From NCBI GenBank assembly GCA_030737835.1, contig CM060854.1:8628860-8692859 (forward strand): 64,000 nt of DNA, read 5' to 3'. Position 1 is the stretch's first letter. Each line of letters begins with the position of its first letter. Under the pieces are notes generated by a model that did no database searches, had not been told where the DNA came from, and saw nothing but the letters and a program-made list of their open reading frames with translations. The position numbers and the translations under genes were made by a program. The DNA comes from Acorus gramineus (taxonomy: Eukaryota; Streptophyta; Magnoliopsida; Acorales; Acoraceae). Of the stretch, positions 36,703 through 48,500 are shown in pieces.

Positions 36703-37456
36703 GGGAAAAATTTGATATAACTTCCTGAAAAGTTTGCTAAATTGATTTAGTCCCAATAAAATTAAAAAATCATCATAGATCCCTATATTATTAGAAAAAT
36801 ATTATTTCAGTCCCTACCGTCACCCCATCTAATCAAGTAAATGGTTAACCCTAACTATACATTAAAAATTATCAAAATACCCTCACTCCTTATTTTTGAA
36901 AAATCGATATAACTCCCTACAAAATTAAGAAAACTGAACAAGGTCCCTATAAGATTAATAAACCCACTCAGGTCTCTATCTTATTAGACAATATTTATTT
37001 TAGTCCATATTATAACCGAAACTAACCAGATATGTAGTTGACTATAACCATACATGATAAATTACTGTAATAAATTTTTAAAATTTACTTAATAAATTAT
37101 TGTAATACATTAACCAGATTTGTGGTTAACATTAAGTGGATTTACTATTTTACATAGACCTTTTTCGATTTTCATAAGTTTTCAGGGAGTTATATCGATA
37201 TTTTTTTTTTACCATGGATGAGTATAACACAGTAAGAGAATTTTTCAAAAAAACGTTAGGGGCATTTTTGTCATCAAAAGGATTAAATCGAATTTTTATA
37301 TTTTGTAGAGACTTATTTAAATGAATTTAGTGTTGCAATTTAACTCAGAGACTAAATTCGTTAACCATACTTTATAAGGACCTGTGATGATTTTTTAATT
37401 ATACATAAACTAAAACCAAATTAGCTAACTTTCAAGAGAATTATATCAATTTTTTT
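36703..37456. mobile_element. Foldback-type MITE, about 750 bp
   Basis: The left arm contains TTGATATAACTTCCTGAAAA and later AAAAAATCATCATAGATCCC. The right arm inverted contains TTGATATAATTCTCTTGAAA and AAAAAATCATCACAGGTCC at matching distances. A second, inner mirrored pair (ATATAACTCCCTAC / ATATAACTCCCTG) suggests nesting or internal duplication. Confidence 0.55.
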
Positions 37457-38209
37457 TCTTTTCTTTTCTTTTTTTTTTTTTTAATAAGAGGACCCCGGCC
37501 ATGCCCGGGGCCACGTGTCATGTATTTCGAGTACTATTTGTATTTCGTTAGAATGTGATTCCAACATCACACATCAAGTTCAGATTTATATTAAGTCAAC
37601 AAAAATATTCAGATTCGCAATTATACAGAATGGATTTGTTGTCCATACATATATGCCTAATAAAGTTGGATCCTTTTTTAGTGTCGGTGGAATTCTTTAA
37701 CAAAGTGAGGGAGAAGATATTTCTTCAAGTGTGATGTTTCAAAGGAAAATGATAGATCATGGAGTCTCATTCGCAGTTTATATCGATTTTTAAAAAATAT
37801 ATACACACATTTATTAAAATATATACTGTTATAAAAAATAAAAATATAAACTGAAATTAAATCATTAGTATGATTTTTGTTTTTTTTTAAATAAAAAAAT
37901 TCCATCATAGTGTATAAGTGTACACTACATTATAACAGTGTAGGTGGTTGAGGGATCAATTCTAAGCTGTAGGCAGGGCTACAAAACGGATTGAGTGTAT
38001 CAACACTCATGTTTCAAATCATCAATATGATCAGGGTTTCTCTCAAAACATCATAATTTAATCTTCATCACATCATTTTATAAATTACATGTATAGTATT
38101 CAATTCATTAGTATTTTGACAAAAATAATAGTGTGGAAATTGCAAGACCATCTTACACATGCATGCGTTTATAATTCCAACGTATCTATCAGTTTGTATG
38201 TTACATGCA

Positions 38210-38480
38210 AGGGCGGAGCCATGTGTTCGCTGAGCCGGGCTATAGCCCGGCCCAAATTTGCACAACTCGCCTGTATATATATCACTACACAATATCCCCC
38301 ATATCTCTCTCCCCATATATAGTCTCAAATAACTACCATAGTACCATATCCCTTGAATCTCTCCCCCCAATTAGCATCCATAATTTTAGAAATCCCCAAA
38401 TCCTCTCCCCTTCACGTGTCATTACTATGTTTTTCATCTCCATAATTGTTGCAGTGTTTTTTATTTCAAAAATTTTGATC
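38210..38480 (+). mobile_element. Terminus of a 'CAAGGGCGGAGCC' element
   Basis: CAAGGGCGGAGCCATGTG, then GAGCCGGGCTATAGCCCGGC (a small palindrome), looks like the left end of a non-autonomous DNA element with GGCGG-type ends. I could not find its own right end with confidence; the right end at 41138 pairs better with 40482. Confidence 0.35.
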
Positions 38481-38816
38481 TCTTTAATAAAATAAAATGT
38501 TTTCATTTTTTGCACTTATTTTCAATTGTAGAACCTTCAATTTTGATCGTCCACAATGGAGTATATATATATACTTTTATTCCACAAATTGTGATGCTTT
38601 GAATTTACGTGAATGTTTTTTTATTGTTTTTGTTTCATTGTTTGGTTTGTTAGTTTTGATTTTTATTATAATAATTGATTGATTGATGTAATTTAAGTAG
38701 ATATATAAAAAATGAAAAATGTTAGACAAAGTCATTTTTATAATTTAAAACGCAGACTACAAATGATTTTATTTTTTTAACCAATAATAAACATAGTAAA
38801 TGTAAAAAAAAGTTAA

Positions 38817-38819
<3 letters not shown>

Positions 38820-38884
<65 letters not shown>
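38820..38884. repeat. (AT)n microsatellite
   Basis: About 63 bp of uninterrupted TA/AT dinucleotides in AT-rich non-coding DNA. Confidence 0.95.
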
Positions 38885-38886
<2 letters not shown>

Positions 38887-39752
38887 CTAACGATATGTAT
38901 GGAGTTGTATTTGTGACTATAAAAAAAATCAATTGAATGTAACATCACCTTAAAAAAATTAATTTTTCAGACAAATCTATTTATTAGTTTTGATTATTTT
39001 AAGTATAAATATTAAAAAATTAATATTTTTATAAAATGTAAAGTAAAAAATTTACTATAAAAATTTAATTCAGCCCACCCCACATGGAAGATGTCCCAAT
39101 TTTATAGTCTAATTTATACTCCCACAACATATCAATATAACTTTTTTTTTGTATATTAAAGAGAATAAGTTTCAATTTTATATTTTGATTTTTTATTTTC
39201 ATAATTAAGACTCATATCATTGTTGGAATTGGAACATGGTTCTTTCTCCAATGATTTTGTACAAAATCTAAGAGGAAAATGTTGTATATTTGTAAAATAT
39301 TGAATATTTCATTTATTAGAAATCTATGTTTTTTGGGAGTTATATACTTATATATGAATAAGCTTTGGTTAGCTTTTATATTCTCTTCCAACATATAATT
39401 AATTGTTGATTCGTTCTTCATTGTATTATAATCATAAATGACTCATTCAGACTTGTAATTGAACTAATTATTTAGTTACATTAAATCAATGTGAGGAGTG
39501 ATTATGTTTTTCTTTGGTGAGGACCTGAGATAAATCATTTCTTTTCATATAATTATATATATTATCTTTGTATTAAATGTATTAGAAATTTGTTCTTTAT
39601 AACATTATATTAAAAAAACATATCCTTCATGCATGATATATTATGTGTTTTTAGATGTTAAATCATATAACATATATAAAATTACTATGTATGTTCCTTT
39701 TGCACCATTACAACATGTTGCTTTTAACAAATGCACGTTAATAGTATTATAT

Positions 39753-40357
39753 TAGGGGTGCAATTGGGGTGGAAATGGATCGGGTTTGAGCTCAATCTAA
39801 ATCCAATCAAAGGTTTGAGAAAGTTAATCCAAACCCGATCTGATCCGATCGGATCCGATCTGCCCCGACCTTCGGGTTTAAGAAACTTAACCCGAACCCA
39901 ACCCGTCAGGTTTTGTTCGGGTTTGGATTTGATTCAGGTTCGATTGGTTTCAGATTAGGCTAAGGTTGAGTTCGGTTTGACTTGAAAATTTTATTATTTT
40001 AAACAATTAAAACTTTATAATTGTCAATTCTCCGCATAACAAAAATAAAAAACATGAAGATGATAAATATGTTTATTTAGATAATAAAGATATAAAAACT
40101 ATAAAAGTAAAAGATTCTAAATAAATAAAAAATTATGCAATTCAAATTTTATCATACAAATTAAAAATTTATAAATTTACTTAATTAGAACATTTTACTT
40201 AAATATAAAAACTTTGAGTTCGGGTTATCCAAACCCAATCCAAATTAAATTCGGGTTGCTCGGATTCCGACTCAGGCTGAACTCAAACGCTAAAATCCCA
40301 ACCCAAATCCGTCCAAATTTTGGGTGAGGTCGGGTTCCCATCCAAGCTGCACCCTTA
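39753..40357. mobile_element. 'GGGGTGCAA' element with inverted ends, 605 bp
   Basis: It starts TAGGGGTGCAATTGGGG and ends, inverted, TAAGGGTGCAGCTTGG. Both flanks of the interior are full of CCCGAACCCAACCCG and GGGTTCGGG-type strings around an AT-rich core. A 3'-truncated sister copy is at 3219-3540. Non-coding; the 75-codon frame across it is repeat-driven. Confidence 0.65.
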
Positions 40358-40481
40358 ATTATGTATGCCAATTTTGTTTAATACATGTCTAATGGCAAGG
40401 ACCCACTTATTCTAGTCTTAGTCTAGAATTTTTATACAGTGGGCTGGCATGTACACACTGTTTAATTGAGGATATCATATA

Positions 40482-41138
40482 GTGGGGGCTCCATAAATTT
40501 TTATAAATGGGGTGATTAAAAAAAATTCTATAAATTTATTTAAAAATCTATTTTTATTATATATTTATCAAAAATATAAACTTTGTAGTAACACCATTTA
40601 CTAGACAATGTTGTAAAAAACATTAGGCGCTAGTCAAGCGGTTGATGAGGGACTAGAGATTAATCGAGGTTTAATCAAACACTTTTTAGAATAATAAATA
40701 TAATACACATACATACACATATACATATTATATATATAATAATTTTATACTACAAAATAATAATAAAGTAATATCAAAACAAAATTACTAATGTCAACAT
40801 AATGGGGATAGCATAAAAAATTAATTAATAGATAAATAATATATAAAGTAATTTAATAGCTTATTAGTTAACTAGGGATTAATAAAAAAACGGCTAGGCG
40901 CTAAGCATTGTAGACGGGGTCCACCTAGGCCTAGGTAAGATATTAATCGGGGCCTAGAAAGGATTATAACATTGTTATTAGCGTAACACCGAGGTTTTAT
41001 GTATAAAATCTGGATCAAGCATAGTCAACTGGTGGGGCTGGTGGGCTGGGTTGTCATTGTTTGAAATGGTTTTTTTTTAAAAAAAAATGTGATGGAGTCA
41101 ATTGACCCCACCACATATAATGTAGCGCCGCCCTTGTC
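40482..41138. mobile_element. Non-autonomous element, 'GGCTC..AAATTTTTATAAATGGGG' family, copy B
   Basis: The left edge GGGGGCTCCATAAATTTTTA then TAAATGGGGTGATT, and the right edge GTCAATTGACCCCACCAC then GTAGCGCCGCCCTTG, match copy A at 25881-26712. A segment near 40620-40970 (GGCGCTAGTCAAGCGG and CGGCTAGGCGCTAAGC, CCTAGGCCTAGG) appears to be another inserted repeat. Confidence 0.5.
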
Positions 41139-42566
41139 CACAACTAATTGTCTATTATATATTACAGTCAGCCTTGTTTACCAAATGCAGTCTACAAACA
41201 TTTTGATTTTTCTTTTAAATGATATACATGATTTGAAGAGATATATAGTTTTATAAAGATGTATATATTTCAATAAATTATAGGGACTCATTTATAGATA
41301 ATGTAAAAAATTCTGATGGGAAATATTCCTCTTTAGTGAGAATGCATATGGCTAATTACAAGATATATGAGAATATAAATGGAACTGTAATACAATCCTG
41401 TATATCTCGTTAGAAATTCAATAAAGCATATACTTCGTTAGACGATATATATATCTCGTTAAATATTTTCTTACACTTATTAAAAATGGATCCATTTAAC
41501 TCGAAATACAGCAATATACAATTTTTATTAAAACATATATCTTAGTAGATGATGTTTATTATTCAAAAAAAAATGAAAACATGTGTGGTCTGAGTGGTAA
41601 ATATGATTAAGCCTAACATTTTTCATAAAATATTGCTCTATAAGCCTTCAAAAGCCCACATGAAACACAATAAACTCATAAATATGTATCCCATTATTCC
41701 CATACAAAGCAAGTACATGTCTTTTGAAGCCGTTAGATTTGAGATCGTATGGTTTTAAAAGTACATTTTCCTAAAAGTATATAGGTGTAAGTGTGTAACA
41801 GGAGGAGAATAAGATGAGTGAAAGGAAATATTAAATTTATTATTAGAGAAAAATATAACTCCATAATCCAAAATGCAAAAGATCCTCATAAAAATCTTAA
41901 AACATCTGCAACTTCTTATAATTTATCATACATGGTTAGTTGATTTAATCTCTAGATTATAAATTTGTTAAATCTAAATATGATATTCCATAGTCTGAAA
42001 CTATATTCAAATAAATGATAGAAGACAAAAAAAAATCAACATTACTCCTTTTATTGGCAATTATGTTGTTAGCTCCTAGAAATCCCCAAGAGTGCCCTAT
42101 CGTTCTTCGTTGAATGTCTTGGTGCCATAAAAAATTTTATGGTAATCTTATTCCACCTTATTTTCTTGCTTATGTACACCCAAAATTACTTAAAAGATCC
42201 AACCAGTGTTGAATTTTATCAATTTTCAAATGAAGGCTAAAATATATTCAAAATGAAATAATGAATGCAATATCTCATGTTAAACTTGCCAGGTTATGCA
42301 TGTCGACCAATCATTGGGGATTTATAAAAATTAATGGAATCTAATACGTACTGAATCTCATCCCCTTCCAAAGACACAAGGGAATCTAACAACAAACCAA
42401 CCAACCAAACAGGGCCTACAGAATCACTTAAAAAGTGGTCATTCAGAAAAAGACAGTGATGAATAAACTTTCAACTAGACTAACTATCTCATAAAATCAA
42501 GTACCAATTGACAGTACATAAAACAAAGTACAGATAAAGGAAAATCAGTCAAAAAGTTTGTATTGC

Positions 42567-45500
42567 TTATAGTTCAGGCATGCCCCTCCCAGCTTTAGCA
42601 TCATAAGTTTTCTCCATCACAAGGTCAATTGGGGTGTCTTTAGGACCCACTGTGGATGCCAAACAAAATCATCGGTCAGTGCATGCTGAATTGAATCAAT
42701 GAGAAGGTTTGGAAAAATGAAAGAATGATTTCATTCATATGAGAGAGCATTAAAAATGAAGTTTTATATGCTCAAACAAAATTCTCTCAAACATAATTGC
42801 ATGAGATTTTATGATATAAAAAAAATTTCAATATCATGGGCAGAAGGAAAAAGACTATGCAACTTTATCAGTATATTTGTTGATAGCAAAGACGAGGTTA
42901 GATAAATGCACCCCAATCTTTGAAACGAACAATGAGATATGTATAAATATTTATGAAAAAAAAGAAAAGATATAGCTCTTCAGACCAAGCTACTAATATG
43001 AAAGTAAACCAAGATATTTGCAAATTGATAAATGTATGGAATTTGGCAAAAAAAAAAGTCACTGGGCAGAAATCAAATAAGATTGTTAGAACCATAAAGT
43101 AATCAAATCTGATGACTAAACTGCCAGACAATTATTCAATCAGCATGCAAGAGCCAAAAATATTTAGAACATCACCAATATCTTTTTTAATTAATAGTGG
43201 GAACTGAAAAAGGCCATCACCCAGAGTGGCGTCTATAGCAGGAGACTGGATACAATCCTAAACTTTGTTTTTCACAAAATGACAGCCCTCAGAACTTAAA
43301 TCCAAAACTGTCATATTGACCTGAGCACTTTACTATTGCTCGAAGCAGTGGCCCCTTAAGAGTTCTCCAGCAAATTTATTAATTAGATTGGAAGCCCCAA
43401 AAAGAATAAAGAAAAAAGCCCAAGGAAATGAGGAAACTCCAACTCTCCAAGTCCCAAAACAAGTAAAATAGAAAATAAAATAAAAGAAGAGACCTTAGTT
43501 GACTCCCCTTATTATACAACCACAAACTTACTCATTAATGCAGACAACATAAGCTCCTAAGATAACTCTGTTCCAGGCAGCATGGAAACCCAGTAAATTC
43601 CCCCAGACATTCTCCACATAGCAGGTCTTCCCTCCGAAATTTTTTTGTTCTCTCTAGCATGATTGCCCAAGACACTATGTGCAGGATAGCCTGAAAGAAC
43701 TTTTGTGCTTCTGTGACCTTTATTCTGGAATTTCTGGAAGATACCCCACATTTGTTGGGCAGTCTGAACAATAAGCTTCTACCCCAAGCAAGGCTAACTC
43801 TGCACTGGAAAATAGGTGGTCTCTAGATTTTTCTTCTTCCTTATGCAGTTCACATTTCAAATTCCTGTAGAAGCCCATCTCTCGCAGCTCAGAAGCAAAC
43901 TCACATCAGAAGCCCATCTCTCTCTATTACACAGTCAAGATATTATTTAGGTATAAAACCATAGCTATCATGCATTACATTTTATTTATTATTGTTATTT
44001 TCCAGATTTGTTCTAATGGTCATCTCTGTCAGAGGGCTGTTATTTATAAATTACATTTCGTGGTCAGTGCTGTCAAAAATAGGATGAAGATAAAATTATT
44101 GTATAGAGAGAAGAACAACTTTTATTAGACAATGGACAATGAGAAAATTAGCCCATCCAACTTCCATGTCCCCTCGATTACCTGAGGTCAAGTTACTTCA
44201 AATGTATTTGGACCACAAAGGAAGGGTTGCTGGAAATCCCCCTCTCAATTTTTAGTTTCACTTGAAGTAGTGTGAAGGATTCACTTGGAGACCCAAAGCA
44301 GGCTAATTGCTTCAAATTTATAAAGGTGGATAACCATTTAGGGAATCAGAGATGTGATTACTCCAGGCAAGTGTTGAAGGTATTGGAGCTCTCAAGTTGA
44401 TGAGGAAGCTAAGACACCTTAAAAAGAGGCAAATATCAAGGGGTAGAAATTGCAGACAGACAGACACGGAGAGGGACCAAGCCAAAGATGATATTTTCAG
44501 AAAGAACCTCATGTGTGATATGAGAGTGGAGGCATGGCAACTGAGAGAATGTGAGAAGGAATATAGAAAAGCTGATAAGGACATTGTTTAGGCAAAACTC
44601 AGAGAGCTATTTTGGATGCTGGTGAAGAAACACAAGATTCTTCCAAAGGGATTCTAGCGACATAGGAAAAACTAATAGGATCTCGAAGCTCAAAGTGGAG
44701 GTCTAATTAATTGATGACAAAAATGACTCAGGAAAAAAATTGTTAGCCACATCAGTTCATGTTTGAGCAGGAATAGGAGATTCATCCCAAGATGGAGAGA
44801 TGAGGAGTTGCCTCAGATTCCCTCCGATGCGATCTTGGCATGAGGCTAGGAGGCAGTCTCCAAAATCAATGGTGACAAATCGAATCGCCTTAATGGATTC
44901 ACTCTTCCTTTCTTTCAGGAATTTCGAGCGTTAGTCAAGGATGATCATGGAATAATAAACTGTTTCTAAAATGGGGAATGAGGCTGACAAAGCCTAACTG
45001 CAACCTTCCTGGAACATATTCCTAAGTGTCAGGGTCCTGAAGTGGTGGGGGATTTAACACAGTGAAACAGATATCTTCCTTAAAGGAGTTTTTTCAAATT
45101 TATCCAAAATTCTAGTTAACAGATTGAAAGAGGTGACTCAAGTCCTAATTGATCCCCGTCAAACAGTATTCATCAAAGAAAGATATCTGATGAACAGTTT
45201 TTGGTCGCTCAAAATCTACCATTGATGCAGCCAAAAAAATGGTGCATTCTTCTATGGAAGGTGGACTTTGCAAAAGTTTTTTTACTCAATGAACTGGAAA
45301 TTCCACTAGATAAGTCAGATAGTGAAAGATTGCATCACAACTCCAAGGGGATTTGTGCCAGTCAACTCTTCCCCTGTTGGTTTCTTTGGAATGAGCGAGG
45401 GTTCAAGACAGGGCAATCATTTGTCCCCCATCGTTTTCACCCTGAAAAACTCTTTTTCTCATAAGGATGTGCTTCAAAGCCAGTTGGCTGGTTGAATGGT

Positions 45501-48500
45501 TATAAAATTGACTCCAGAGACCTTAAATTATCTCATCCTCAGTACACAAATAACATGTTGCTGATTTGTAAGGGAAGTTGTCAGGGTGAGTGGGAGTTCA
45601 AAGTTGTTCATTTATGTTTTGAAATGGCTTCAGGATTAAGGTTCGAAAACTCAAAAAACATTGTCACCAAAAAAAAAAAAAGACCTAAATGTCAAGACTG
45701 GAGGACCCCAATTTGCAGAGTCTATATCAAGGGAGGTAGGATGTCGTGTGTCTATTTGCTTCTGGACTGATGGATGGTGTGCATTCAGAAGTCCCTATGA
45801 AGCTCAAATTTCCGCAGGTTTTTGACTTGGCACTTAAATAGGATGGGTGTGGGAGTTCTAGAAGGATGATGTTCAGAACGGGGAGTGGGAGGTGGCATTG
45901 AGATGCAACCTCCACGACTTAGTGGCGGATAAATATCTATCTTTCATGGTTGTTCTTCATGACTTTCAGGTGAGGCAGGAGACAAACGATCAGGCTACTT
46001 GGTGACCGCAGCCAAGGGAGGGGTTCACGGTGAGGTGGTGTTACCATTGGTGGCATACAAGTCACATGCTGTAGGATCAAGTAGATGAAAAGTATCAAAA
46101 AAACGAAAGAGAAAAATAAATAAATGAGTTCCTTTTTTTTCTTTTTTCTTTTTTCTTTTTTTTGAAAATAAGAGATCCAAAAAATTCAATACACTTAAAG
46201 AGCATTAAGCACGAAAGAGAAAACCCCCAATCATACCCTTTAACTGCCATTAAACAAACTGTCAAAACGTTTTTATGTTTTAGTGTAGTCTCGAGTAAGG
46301 ATTGTGGAATTTGGAAAAAAAAAAGCTAAAAACTTGTAAAAAATTCAGGAAAATAAAAATATAAATAGTAACTATGATTTGTGAATGATTGAAACATTTA
46401 TCAATAAGGGTGGATGCTAAATGATGTAGAAGTAACTGAATTATTAGTGATCAACACAAATAATTCCCGAGAGAATAAACAAATTCTAAAAGAGGGTCTT
46501 TTTTAAAACTGATGGGAGTCTACCTCCAAGAATTTTATTGATAAATTCTGGCATACAACTCCAAAATAAAACCTAAAAAGGAAAAACAGAAAAAAGGGAT
46601 TTCTGTTGCAAAAGGGATTTATATGTGAAAGAAATGAAGACAGGGAAGAAGTGTTGGTTGGAACTGATGACCAACTCACCAAAAGCGTACTATTCCTAGA
46701 AAAAGAAACATTTGATGCCTCAATACAATTGCAGCCCCAATAATATAAAAATATAAAAAGATATTCCACACACATTTCAAAATACAATATGGTTCTCTTA
46801 GAAACCACTTCATTTCTAGCTAACCAAAGAGCCCAGCAGCTTGAAGAGACAACCAGCTGAGAGACCCTGGATGCATGCTTATATCATCCTTTTTATTTCC
46901 CTTGCCTCTCTGCCAGAGCTGCTCAAAGGAACTAATGCCCCCATTTATTTGAACTGTTCTTCCCAATCGTAACCATAACATCTTAGAAAAAATGAAGGAA
47001 CTGAAAACATAAGATATTGTTTCCTCTTCTTGGTTGCTAAGAACACAAGTCAGGGAGGCATTTGCCACACATTATCCCCGTAAACATTACTAGGAGCATC
47101 TGCAATGGGAGTCTTCATACTCTCATTGAAGATTTTGCATATTTGACGACCCACCAACTCCAATGGGATCTTCATTTTGAAGATTTTATGGTTTTGAAGA
47201 TCCACCAACTCAATTAGTGGATCTTCAACTTTTATTGTATAGATCTTCAAACCACTATTTCAAATTTTATTGTGTGGATCACAACTTTTATTGTGTAGAT
47301 TTTCATATCATTAATTAAAAGTATCAAAATTTACACTTGATAATTATGAAAAAAAATTCTAAAATATTTCATATTTTTTTAAATGTTTTTAATTAACAAT
47401 AATAATTTATATCATATGTTTATAATGTCATGATAATATCACGGTTCAAATCCAGTTAATGCAACAATTGAACTTGTGATTCTTAACTTACTCATTTTCC
47501 AAGTTCAATGACCAGTTCGGTTTTTTAAACATTGCTTTTGAACTTTAAATAACAATTTTTATGAAACTTTTATCACCCGTATGCATAAAAATTCCAACTT
47601 TTTATTAAATACAAAGGGAAAATTGGATATTATAATAAAATAGAGTAAATGTCATTTATATGAATAATCAAACGAGTATTTCTATTATTTTAAAATGTGA
47701 TTTAACATTTGAAAACTCAAAAATGAGTCTCTAAATTTGAAGGATGGATGGAGTTTTGGGGCTGCCAAATCCATATTTGCAACCTCATTGGAACCAATCC
47801 GAATGCAAAATTTCATTTTGCAAGCTTGTTAGAGTTGCTCTAAGAAGTCTTTTCGAGAAAAACTTGAACCTTATGAGGCATTTTGAATTCCCTTTGAAAG
47901 GGTACTATCCAATGCAAAGATATCATCAACCATTCATAAGAGCAACAACAACCGGCTTGCAAATTGAAGATTTGTAGGCCGGTTGATTCCAATGGGGATT
48001 CAAATATGAATTTTACAACCCCCAAACTCTATCTCTCCTTCAAATTTGGAGACCCATTTTTGGGTATCCAAATGTCAGAAATACTCATTTGATCATTCAC
48101 ATCTTTTACAATATCAGATATACTCATTTGATCATTCAACATCTTTTTATAAATAACATTTTTTACTCCTATTTTATTACAAATCTCCAATTTGTCATTT
48201 GTATTTAATAAAAAATTGAAATTTTCATTCAACTGAGTGTTAAATTTCTTGCAAAAAAATTCATTTAAAGTTCAAAAGCAACTTTTAAAAATCGAATGGT
48301 TCATTGTACAGAAAAATGAATAGCTTATGAATCATTGATTCAATCATTGAGTTAACTAAATTTAATCCATGGCATTATCATGACATAATATTGTATACAT
48401 AAATTATTATTTCTAAATAAACAAATGTATAAAAAAATAAAATAATTTAGAAGACTTTTTCATAATTATCAAATAAAATTATCAAATGTTAAATTTTAAT

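Noticed and set aside
38210-41138. One large 2.9-kb element spanning both GGCGG-type ends
   Set aside because: The right end at 41138 pairs in sequence with the left end at 40482, and the copy at 25881-26712 supports that smaller unit.
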